Source: WTFV01 sp965203525
GTDB taxonomy: Bacteria > Acidobacteriota > Vicinamibacteria > Vicinamibacterales > UBA8438
Reading direction: 5' to 3'
DNA length: 64,000 nt
NCBI GenBank assembly: GCA_965203525.1
Contig: OZ241898.1
Coordinates: 4,464,001-4,528,000, forward strand
The notes beneath the pieces are model-generated. The model saw nothing but the letters and a program-made list of their open reading frames with translations. It made no database searches and was not told where the DNA came from. The first letter of the stretch is position 1; the number at the start of each line of letters is the position of its first letter. The position numbers were made by a program, and so were the translations under genes. Of this stretch, positions 8,002 through 15,284 are shown piece after piece.

Positions 8002-10173
8002 GAGCAGTTGCCCGAAGGCGGGCATGTTCGTGCCCTCGCGTCCGCGCGCGACCACGTCGAAGAAACGGTCGGCCGGCAGCCCGGTCCTGAAGAGACTGGC
8101 GCCTGCGCCGCCGCCGGTCCGGTGACACACGACGCAACGGGCGCGGTAGATGCGTTCGCCGGCCGCGGCGGCGGCTTCGCCGCCCGGCGCGGGGTCGGTC
8201 GGGGCGAGGGTGAGCGCCGCCGCGCCCTGGATCGGTTCGCCGCCCGGCGCGGGGTCGGCCGCGTCCCCGGTGCCCGTGTCCGGTGCGGCGCCCGTGTCCG
8301 GCGCGGACGGAACGTCCGGCGCGGAGGGCCGGATCGGCGCGCCGCCCTCGGTGGGCGGGAAGCCGTAGCCCGGCAGGACGCGGCCGCCGAGGGTGTGGCC
8401 CGGCTCGCCGACCCGCGGCAGGCCGCCCGGCAGCGGGGTCAGGTTCGTGCCCGGCTGCTCTTCCCGCGGACCGCCGTCGAGCGCGAACACCCACAGGTTC
8501 CCGGCCTTCGGTTCGGTGTAGTAGAAGATCATGTCGCCGCCGATGCCGCCCGAAGGCACCGCGACGTACTGCGTCCCGTCGAGCTCGTAGGTGATGGGGC
8601 TGCCGATGATGCCCGAGCCGGTCTGGAAGCGCCAAAGCACTTCGCCGCTGCGGGCGTCGATGGCCATGAAGTAGCCGCGCATGTCGCCGGTGAAGACCAG
8701 CCCGCTCGACGTCGCCACGGCGCCGGCCCAGAAGGGCGCCGGGCTCGTCACGCGCCACAGCACCTTCCGCTCGACGACGTCGAAGCCGACGAAGTTGCCG
8801 GGGTTGTCGCTGGTCAGGTACTGCTGGTAGTCGGCGCCGAAGTACGCCTCGCCGTTGGTCGGCGGCTCGAACTCGTCCTCGGCCCAGAAGCGGTAGCCCA
8901 TCGCCCACTGATTCGACATGAAGTAGAGCGCGCCGAGGTCGGGGTTCCAGGCGAGCGGCTGCCAGTCGATGGCCCCCTCCAGGCTGGGGATGATCGGCCC
9001 CACCTCGGGGCCGCCGGACTGCGCCACCATCTCGGGATTCACTTGCGGGCGGCCGGTCTCCGGGTCGAGGCCGAAGGCCCAGTTGATGCCGGGCACGATC
9101 GGCTCGCCGTAGAGGAACCGGCCGTCGGTGCGGTCGAGCGCGTAGAAGAAGCCGTTCTTGTCGTGGTGGAACAGCGCCTTGACCGGCCCGTGGCCGGGCA
9201 GGGTCACGTCGGCGAGGACCGGCGTGCTGACCGCGTCGTAGTCCCAGCAGTCCCAGGGGGTGTACTGGAACCCCCAGCGGATGTCGCCGCTGTCGGCGTC
9301 GAGGGCGATGGTGGCGGCCGCCCACTGGTTGTCGCCCCGGCGGACCTGGCAGTTCCACGGGGCGGCGTTGCCGGTGTTCCAGTAGACGAGGTTCAGCGCC
9401 GGATCGTAGGCGCCGGTGGTCCAGGTGGGGGCGCCGCCGTTCTTCCAGGTGTCGCCGGGCCACGTCTCGTTGCCCGGCTCGCCGGGACCGGGGATGGTGT
9501 AGGTGGTCCAGCGCGGTTCGCCGGTCATCGCGTCGAACGCCTTGACGAAGCCGCGGATGCCGTACTCGCCACCCGCGACCCCGGTCAGGACCAGGCCGTT
9601 GACCACCAGCGGCGCGCCGGTGATGCTGTAGCCCTGCCGCCAGTCGACGACCTCGGCCTCCCACGCGACGGCGCCGGTCTCCCGGTGGAGCGCGATCATC
9701 CGCGCGTCCATCGTGCCGACGTAGACCAGATCCCCGAACAGCGCCACCCCGCGGTTGTTCGACCCGCAGCAGTACACGCGCTCGACCTCGTCGGACAGCC
9801 GCGGGTCGAAACTCCACTTCTTCGCCCCGGTCCGGGCGTCGATGGCGAACACGCGCGACTCGTCGGCCGACAGGTAGAGCACCCCCTCGTGCAGCAGCGG
9901 CGTCGCCTGCAGGCCGCGGTTCTCGCCGCCGGTGGCGAACACCCAGGCCGGGTGCAGCCGGTCGACGTTGTCCGGCGTGATCTGGTCCAGCTCCACGAAG
10001 CGGTGGCCGTGGTAGTCGCGGCCGTACATCAGCCACGCCGAGGTGTCGGCGGCGGCCTGCTCCAGGTCGGACGTGGTGACCTCCTGCCCCTGCGCCGGCG
10101 GCCGGAATGGCCCGCCCGCGAAGAAGAAGACCACCGCCAGCGCCGCCGCAAAACGTGAAGACCGCATCCGCAT
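7945..10173 (-). CDS. PQQ-dependent quinohaemoprotein alcohol dehydrogenase
   Basis: 742 residues, exported by a Sec signal peptide (hydrophobic 8-21, cleavage near Gly29). An eight-bladed PQQ beta-propeller follows, with the adjacent-cysteine pair Cys135-Cys136 that touches PQQ, repeated Ala-x-Asp-x-x-Thr-Gly-x-x-x-Trp blade motifs and an Asp-Cys-Trp-Asp-Tyr-Asp segment placing the catalytic Asp. After a Pro/Ala/Asp/Gly-rich linker comes a cytochrome c domain, Cys-Val-Val-Cys-His 680-684 with axial Met717. It oxidises an alcohol or polyol in the periplasm and passes electrons to the haem and on to the respiratory chain. Two ATGs (10173 and 10167) are possible; AAGGA sits 7 nt before the second and GAGAGG 9 nt before the first. 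The DNA for the linker contains a 23-bp repeat 60 bp apart (8176, 8236). Confidence 0.92.
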   Translation of the reverse strand: MRMRSSRFAAALAVVFFFAGGPFRPPAQGQEVTTSDLEQAAADTSAWLMYGRDYHGHRFVELDQITPDNVDRLHPAWVFATGGENRGLQATPLLHEGVLYLSADESRVFAIDARTGAKKWSFDPRLSDEVERVYCCGSNNRGVALFGDLVYVGTMDARMIALHRETGAVAWEAEVVDWRQGYSITGAPLVVNGLVLTGVAGGEYGIRGFVKAFDAMTGEPRWTTYTIPGPGEPGNETWPGDTWKNGGAPTWTTGAYDPALNLVYWNTGNAAPWNCQVRRGDNQWAAATIALDADSGDIRWGFQYTPWDCWDYDAVSTPVLADVTLPGHGPVKALFHHDKNGFFYALDRTDGRFLYGEPIVPGINWAFGLDPETGRPQVNPEMVAQSGGPEVGPIIPSLEGAIDWQPLAWNPDLGALYFMSNQWAMGYRFWAEDEFEPPTNGEAYFGADYQQYLTSDNPGNFVGFDVVERKVLWRVTSPAPFWAGAVATSSGLVFTGDMRGYFMAIDARSGEVLWRFQTGSGIIGSPITYELDGTQYVAVPSGGIGGDMIFYYTEPKAGNLWVFALDGGPREEQPGTNLTPLPGGLPRVGEPGHTLGGRVLPGYGFPPTEGGAPIRPSAPDVPSAPDTGAAPDTGTGDAADPAPGGEPIQGAAALTLAPTDPAPGGEAAAAAGERIYRARCVVCHRTGGGAGASLFRTGLPADRFFDVVARGREGTNMPAFGQLLSRDEIRQVRAFLMSRDGL

Positions 10174-10213
10174 TCCTTGTCGCCTCTCCCGCCGCGGAAG
10201 GTCCGGCCCGCCG

Positions 10214-10287
10214 CCGCGCCACACGGCATCGCCGCCGAGCTTGTCCGCCGCCGCACCACACGGCATCGCCGCCGAGCTTGCCCGCCG
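10214..10287. repeat. 37-bp tandem duplication between the two PQQ dehydrogenase genes
   Basis: Two head-to-tail 37-bp units (10214-10250 and 10251-10287) differ at two positions. They lie in the 238-bp gap between the stop of the upstream PQQ gene and the start of this one; the remainder of that gap shows no gene. Confidence 0.9.
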
Positions 10288-10411
10288 CCCCGACGCCGGC
10301 CTCCCGTCGCAGAGAGCGATCAGGCGTGCCGGAGTCGTCCTTCGGGATCGCCGCCGGTCCACGCGCTGAACACGCCGATCTTCGCGTCGCCGCGCCGCGC
10401 GGCGGCGAACG

Positions 10412-12151
10412 CTACCGCGCGCCCGCCTCGTCCGGCAGTGCGAACACCCACATCACGCCGCTGCCCTGCGGCAGCGTGATGCCGGTCAGCCGCGCGTAGG
10501 ACGTGGTCTGCCCGATGCGCCCGCCGGCCCCGACCGCGAGGTACTGGCGCCCGTCCACCTCGAAGGTGACCGGCGCCCCGGAGACGTCCCCGTTCAGGCG
10601 CGTCTGCCAGAGCAGCTCCCCGGTCCCGGCGTCGAGGGCGAAGAACCGCCGGTCCGCGGTGCCCCCGAACACGAGCCCGCCGCCGGTGGCGAGCGCCGCG
10701 GCGGTCATCGGCGCCCCGTTGGCGGGCCGGTACGTCCAGGCCCGACGCCCCGTCACCGGGTCGAACGCCGCGAATTCGCCGATGTGGTCGTATCCCGGCA
10801 CCCGCTTGACGCGGCTGCCCATGCCCCGGTAGACGCGGCCCGGACGGTATTCCTCGGACACGAACGTCACGTCCATGCAGGCGTTGTTGATGCCCACGTA
10901 GTACAGGCCGGTCTCCGGGCTGTAGCTCGCCGAATTCAGGTTCCGCGCCCCGTGCAGATGGGGGCAGACCTCGAACACCCGGTCCGAGTCGACGTCCTCC
11001 AGCGTGGGGATCTGGTCCGGGTTGAAGATGGGGCTGCCGGTGTCGGTCCAGCCGGTGATGACGTTGTCGTAGGCGGTGCGGAAGGCGTGCAGGAACCGGC
11101 CGGTCTCGCGGTCGAGCACGACGCCCCAGCCGATCTTGCTGGTCTGGATGAGCGCCTTGCGCTCGACGCCGCCGATGACCAGATCGACCAGCATGCTCTC
11201 GGCGGTCGCGTCCAGATCCCAGTTGTCCGCCGGCACCACCTGGAAGTACCACTCGATCGCGCCGGTGTCGATGTCCAGGGCCAGGATGCAGTTGGTGTGG
11301 AGCGCGTCGCCCGGCCCGCGCAGCGTGGACGCCCACGGCGTCGGCTGCCCCGTGCCGAGGTAGATGAGGCCGAGCTCGGGGTCGTAGCTGATCGTGCTCC
11401 AGGCCAGCCCGCCCAGCGGGGGGATCTCGCGCGGCGTCCAGGTTTCGTACCCCGGCTCGCCCTCGCGCGGCACCGTGTAGGTGGTCCAGAGGTGCTCGCC
11501 GGTCTCGGCGTCGTGCGCCACCACCGTGCCGCGCCCGCTACGGTCGCCGCCGGCGAACCCCAGCACGACCTTGCCGTCGGCGATCAGCGCCGGGTGGCTG
11601 TGGCCCAGTCCGTCGCCGTAGTCCCCGGTGCTGACCTCCCAGCGCTGCTCGCCCGTCCGCGCGTCCAGGGCCACCAGCGCGGAGTCGGCCGTCCCCCAGT
11701 AGATCGTGTCGCCGTACACCGAGACGCCGCGGTGCCGGCCGAACGCCTGCGACCTCTCGATGTCTTCCGGGTAGCTCCGCGTGTGCGCCCAGACGATGTC
11801 GCCGGACACGGCGTCGAAGGCGGTGACCCGGCCGCTTCCCTCGGAGACGTACAGCAGGCCGTTGGCCACGATCGGCGTCGGCACCCAGCGGCTGCCGTCC
11901 CGCATCGACGAGGCCCAGACGAGGCGCAGGCCGGCCACGTTGCCGCGGTCGATCTGGTCGAGCGGGCTGAACCCGGTCACGTCGTAGCTTCGCCGGTAGT
12001 TCATCCAGTCGCCGTCCCGCGGCTCGAGCAGCCGCTCCGCGGTGACCGGCTCCCACGCGGCCTCCTCCTGCCCGAGGGCGGCCCCGGCCGGCAGGAACAG
12101 GAAACCGGCCAGGCACGCCGGCACGAACCGCCCGCGTTCACTCTCTCGCAT
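10412..12151 (-). CDS. PQQ-dependent dehydrogenase without haem domain
   Basis: 579 residues, Sec signal peptide then a complete PQQ propeller opening with the Asn-Tyr-x-Arg-Ser-Tyr motif and containing the Pro-Ala-Asp-Asn-Trp-Asp-Leu-Asp catalytic segment, Ile-Gly-Trp-Gly-Val-Val-Leu-Asp and repeated propeller-blade motifs. Unlike its downstream neighbour it has no CxxCH and ends right after the propeller, like methanol/ethanol dehydrogenase large subunits that use a separate cytochrome; the neighbour's haem domain or the nearby secreted cytochrome proteins could serve. The adjacent Cys-Cys pair is not evident. ATG 12151 is preceded by GGAGAAGGAGA. Both PQQ genes run the same way but are 238 bp apart. 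Confidence 0.9.
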   Translation of the reverse strand: MRESERGRFVPACLAGFLFLPAGAALGQEEAAWEPVTAERLLEPRDGDWMNYRRSYDVTGFSPLDQIDRGNVAGLRLVWASSMRDGSRWVPTPIVANGLLYVSEGSGRVTAFDAVSGDIVWAHTRSYPEDIERSQAFGRHRGVSVYGDTIYWGTADSALVALDARTGEQRWEVSTGDYGDGLGHSHPALIADGKVVLGFAGGDRSGRGTVVAHDAETGEHLWTTYTVPREGEPGYETWTPREIPPLGGLAWSTISYDPELGLIYLGTGQPTPWASTLRGPGDALHTNCILALDIDTGAIEWYFQVVPADNWDLDATAESMLVDLVIGGVERKALIQTSKIGWGVVLDRETGRFLHAFRTAYDNVITGWTDTGSPIFNPDQIPTLEDVDSDRVFEVCPHLHGARNLNSASYSPETGLYYVGINNACMDVTFVSEEYRPGRVYRGMGSRVKRVPGYDHIGEFAAFDPVTGRRAWTYRPANGAPMTAAALATGGGLVFGGTADRRFFALDAGTGELLWQTRLNGDVSGAPVTFEVDGRQYLAVGAGGRIGQTTSYARLTGITLPQGSGVMWVFALPDEAGAR

Positions 12152-12280
12152 TCGTTCGTCTCCTTCTCCGCACTCCGCGCCACGGCCTCGGCGGCCCTGC
12201 GCGCCGCCGGCACGCGGGAACGGTTCCCGATTCCCGCACCCGGGCATCATCGCCGATGCGGGCGGGCGGCGCAACAGATG

Positions 12281-12302
12281 GAGACACCCGGCCGGGTGTC
12301 TC
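12281..12302. terminator. Perfect 22-bp palindrome GAGACACCCGG/CCGGGTGTCTC
   Basis: An exact inverted repeat with no loop, 41 bp beyond the stop of the AAA-nuclease gene and before the PQQ gene. It can form a strong hairpin in RNA from either strand but has no following T-run, so it may be a factor-dependent terminator or a protein-binding palindrome. Confidence 0.45.
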
Positions 12303-12342
12303 GCGAGGCGCAACGGCGCGGCTTCGACGCCGACCGATCGCG

Positions 12343-13899
12343 TCACATGCCCCACACGTCGATCGATGCGCCGCTCTTCGACCGCCGTCGCCGGTGGAAC
12401 ACCTTGTCGCCCCAGCTCCGGCCCGCGCGCTGGTCGAAGATCACCAAGTGTCCCGCTTCCGCCGCGCAACGGTCCATGTACCCCGCCGTCTGCTCCACGC
12501 CCGCCGCCACGGTGCTCTCCAGGCCGTCTCCGTCGCGGACGACCTTGCACTCCACCGCCCACTCCCGCGACCGGCCGCCCCGCGGCCAGACGAGCAGCAG
12601 GTCCACGCGCCCGCGGCCCAAGCCGTACTCGCGCTCGATGCGCCCGCCGCCGTTCACCACCCGGTGCAGGAACGCCTGCAGCAGAAGCTGCGGCCACGCC
12701 TCCTCGTACTCGAAGCGGTTCCTCCAGTGCTCGGAGTGCCGGCGGAAGAAACCCTGGAACTCGCTCATCAGTTTGTCCACGTCGAGACCGCCGTCCGTGC
12801 CGACGTACCACGCCGTGTCCTGGTCCAGCGTCTCCTGCGCCACCCGGCCCAGCTCCCGCGGCACGACCTCGGCGTAGATGGGGTTGGCGATGCGCACCGG
12901 CGCGTCCCCGGCGATGAGGCCCAGGTCGCGCACGTACTCGACGTCGCGGTTCGAGAAGGCGTGCTCGTCCGCGCCGCTCAGCATCGGCTCGACCACCCGC
13001 CGCACCCGCGCCTCCCCCAACTTGTCGGCCAGCTGGTCGAGGTGCGTCACCCGGCGCACGATGAGCTGCTCCCGGGCCGCGGCGACGTCGTCCGCGGTCA
13101 CGCTGCGGGAGCGGTCGCGGCCGGCCCTGCTCTCGAAGCAGGTCCCGTAGGCGAGGGCGTTCACCAGCCACGGCTGTCCCGCGGTCTGCTCCCAGACCGC
13201 CGCCAGCGCCTCGGGCGTGAACGCCTGCCCGGTCTCCGCGCGGTGCTGGCCGAGCAGCGCCAGCGTCTCGTCCCGCGTGAAGTCCCGCAGGCGCAACGAC
13301 TTCGCCACGATGTTGAACGGGCTGCTGGTCGAATGGACGCGGTAGTCGCGCACGTCGCGCAGCCCGCACAGCACCACGCTCTGCGGGAACCCCGCGGGGC
13401 GCATGTCGTAGCCGCCGCGCAACTGCTGCAGCACCGACAGCAGGGAGTCGCCCGCCAGGGTGTCGATCTCGTCGATGAGCAGCACCAGCGGCTTCGCCGA
13501 CGCCCTGGCCCAGAGCGCCAGCGCCTCGCCCAGGGCGCGGTTCGGGCCGGCCTTGGCGAGGATGCCGGGCCAGGCGTCGTCCAGGAACCCGTCGCCCGCC
13601 GTCCACCGCGCCCGCAGCGCCAGGCTGCCGAGCACCGCCCGCATCGTCTGCTCCACGTCGTCCCGGGCCGTGCGCGCGTCCTCCACGGTGGCGTACACGC
13701 AACGGTAGCCCTGCCCGTGCAGCAGGTCGCGCAACGCCAGCAGGGCGGACGTCTTGCCCGTCTGCCGCGGCGCGTGCAGCACGAAGTACTTCTTCATCCG
13801 CACGAGCATCAGCACTTCGTCCAGATCGAAGCGCTCGAGCGGCGGGATGCAGTAGTGGTCCGCCGGGTTGACGGGGCCGGTGGTGTTGAACGAGCGCAT
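12343..13899 (-). CDS. AAA ATPase with C-terminal PD-(D/E)XK nuclease domain (paralogue 1)
   Basis: 518 residues. The N-terminus has the family signature Asn-Thr-Thr-Gly-Pro-Val followed by Tyr-x-Ile-Pro-Pro-Leu; Walker A is Ala-Pro-Arg-Gln-Thr-Gly-Lys-Thr (43-50), Walker B Leu-Leu-Ile-Asp-Glu-Ile-Asp (140-146), with a Gly-Gln-Pro-Trp-Leu-Val-Asn motif about residue 275. The C-terminus has Gly-Arg-Val-Asp-Leu-Leu-Leu (Asp433) and Glu-Cys-Lys (Glu450, Lys452), the acidic/lysine core of PD-(D/E)XK nucleases. Cytoplasmic. Such ATPase-nuclease fusions occur in many copies in some genomes and their task is unknown; a link to defence or mobile DNA is only an inference. Two close paralogues are at 47069-48694 and 49578-51371. 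Confidence 0.82.
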   Translation of the reverse strand: MRSFNTTGPVNPADHYCIPPLERFDLDEVLMLVRMKKYFVLHAPRQTGKTSALLALRDLLHGQGYRCVYATVEDARTARDDVEQTMRAVLGSLALRARWTAGDGFLDDAWPGILAKAGPNRALGEALALWARASAKPLVLLIDEIDTLAGDSLLSVLQQLRGGYDMRPAGFPQSVVLCGLRDVRDYRVHSTSSPFNIVAKSLRLRDFTRDETLALLGQHRAETGQAFTPEALAAVWEQTAGQPWLVNALAYGTCFESRAGRDRSRSVTADDVAAAREQLIVRRVTHLDQLADKLGEARVRRVVEPMLSGADEHAFSNRDVEYVRDLGLIAGDAPVRIANPIYAEVVPRELGRVAQETLDQDTAWYVGTDGGLDVDKLMSEFQGFFRRHSEHWRNRFEYEEAWPQLLLQAFLHRVVNGGGRIEREYGLGRGRVDLLLVWPRGGRSREWAVECKVVRDGDGLESTVAAGVEQTAGYMDRCAAEAGHLVIFDQRAGRSWGDKVFHRRRRSKSGASIDVWGM

Positions 13900-13915
13900 G
13901 GCTCGCGCTCGACGA

Positions 13916-13937
13916 GCCGCGTTGCGCGAAACGCGGC
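13916..13937. terminator. GCCGCGTT/AACGCGGC hairpin after the DUF1552 gene
   Basis: A perfect 8-bp stem with 6-nt loop, 4 bp beyond the stop of the DUF1552 gene and just before the ATPase-nuclease start at 13899. It lacks a T-run. Position suggests a terminator separating the two minus-strand units. Confidence 0.45.
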
Positions 13938-13940
13938 TTC

Positions 13941-15284
13941 CTACACCCCCGTCAGCGGCCCGGTGCTGTCCGAGATGCGGTCCACCTGCACGCCGACCTT
14001 CTCCAGCAGCGTCAGCCCGAGGTTCATGAACGGGGTGTGCATCTCGTAGACGAGGTGCCGGTTGCCGGCGAGCCGGCCGCGGCCGCCCCCCACCAGGGTG
14101 ACCGGCAGGTTGTAGGGCGTGTGCTGGTCGCCGTCGCCCATGCCGGCGCCGTGCAGCAGGATGGCGTGGTCGAGCAGCGTGCCGTCGCCGTCCGGGGTGT
14201 TGCGCATCTTCTCGACCAGCCTGGCGAAGAGGCTCATCTGGTACTGGCTGATCTTCGTGTACTGCGCGATGTTGTGCGGGTCCTGCTGGTGGTGCGACAC
14301 CGTGTGGTGCGCCTCCGGCACGCCGATGCGCGGGTAGGTCCGGCCGCTGGTCTCGCGCGCCATCTGCATGCAGCTCACGCGGGTGACGTCGGCCTGGAAG
14401 GCCAGCACCAGCATGTCGTGCAGCAGCCCGACGTGCTCCTCGTAGTCGTCGGGAACGCCGGCCGGCTGGTCGACGGCGGGCAGCGGCGTGGCGCTGTTGG
14501 TCTCTTCCGTCCGCTGGATGCGCCGCTCGATGGCGCGGATCGACTGCAGGTACTCGTCGACGGCGGCACGGTCCCGGGCGCCGACGCGCTTCTCCAGACG
14601 GTGGATGCTTTCGGTCACCGAGTCGAGGATGCTGCGGTCGGTCTTCATCTGCGCCAGGCGCGCCTCGACGCTGCCGCCGTCGCCGAACAGACGCTGGAAG
14701 ACGACGCGCGGGTCGCGCTCGTGCGGCAGGGGAGTGGTCGGCGTGAGCCACGACGTGGAGTTGCGGTAGGCGCAGCTATAGCCGTTCTCGCAGTTGCCGA
14801 CCTGGTAGTTCGACTCGGTGGTCAGCTCCAGCGAGCGCAACGCCGTGTCCGCCCCCAGCTTGTCGGCGGCGTACTGGTCGATCGTCTTCCCGGCGCGGAT
14901 GTCGGCCCCCTCGGTCCGCTTCGGCAGGATGCCGTTGAGCCAGCCGCCGTGCGCGCGGGTGTGGACGCCGCCGCCCTCGTTGGGGCTGACCACGCCGGAG
15001 TTGCTCAGGCCGGTCACCACCGTCAGCCGGTCGCGGTGCGGCGCGAGCGGACCGAGCACCGGCGTCAGGTCGAAGCCGGACCCGCCGTTCCCCCGCGGAT
15101 GGAAGTTGCGCGGGAGGGTCCCGTTCGGCACGTAGAAGAACGCGAGGCGCGGCGCCGGCGCGGTCACCTTCCGGGCGGCGGCCGAGAGCGCCGGCACCAT
15201 GGCGTCGAGCAGCGGCAGGGCGACGGTGGCGCCGAGGCCGCGCAGCACGGTCCGGCGGGACAGCGACTTCTGAGTGACGATCAT
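13941..15284 (-). CDS. DUF1552 family Tat-exported protein
   Basis: 447 residues. The N-terminus carries a twin-arginine signal (Ser-Arg-Arg-Thr-Val-Leu-Arg, then a hydrophobic stretch). The body matches DUF1552: Phe-Phe-Tyr-Val-Pro-Asn-Gly, a Gly-Gly-Gly-Val-His-Thr-Arg-Ala-His-Gly-Gly-Trp-Leu segment and a C-terminal Leu-Leu-His-Gly-Ala-Gly-Met-Gly-Asp-Gly-Asp-Gln-His. These belong to the alkaline-phosphatase/sulfatase-like group paired with DUF1592-type cytochrome proteins in Planctomycetes and Acidobacteria. The start codon overlaps the stop of that partner by 4 bp (ATGA), so the two are translationally coupled. Exact substrate unknown; periplasmic degradation of complex organic matter is the usual guess. 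Confidence 0.9.
   Translation of the reverse strand: MIVTQKSLSRRTVLRGLGATVALPLLDAMVPALSAAARKVTAPAPRLAFFYVPNGTLPRNFHPRGNGGSGFDLTPVLGPLAPHRDRLTVVTGLSNSGVVSPNEGGGVHTRAHGGWLNGILPKRTEGADIRAGKTIDQYAADKLGADTALRSLELTTESNYQVGNCENGYSCAYRNSTSWLTPTTPLPHERDPRVVFQRLFGDGGSVEARLAQMKTDRSILDSVTESIHRLEKRVGARDRAAVDEYLQSIRAIERRIQRTEETNSATPLPAVDQPAGVPDDYEEHVGLLHDMLVLAFQADVTRVSCMQMARETSGRTYPRIGVPEAHHTVSHHQQDPHNIAQYTKISQYQMSLFARLVEKMRNTPDGDGTLLDHAILLHGAGMGDGDQHTPYNLPVTLVGGGRGRLAGNRHLVYEMHTPFMNLGLTLLEKVGVQVDRISDSTGPLTGV

Noticed and set aside
12281..12302. Palindrome as an intrinsic terminator with certainty
   Set aside because: The stem is perfect but there is no T-run on either strand, so only a low-confidence call was kept.
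10784..12877. Long plus-strand open frames opposite the PQQ dehydrogenases (also 8008-10158)
   Set aside because: The minus strand shows clear PQQ propellers with signal peptides and catalytic residues; the plus-strand frames have only His/Arg/Val-rich low-complexity sequence.
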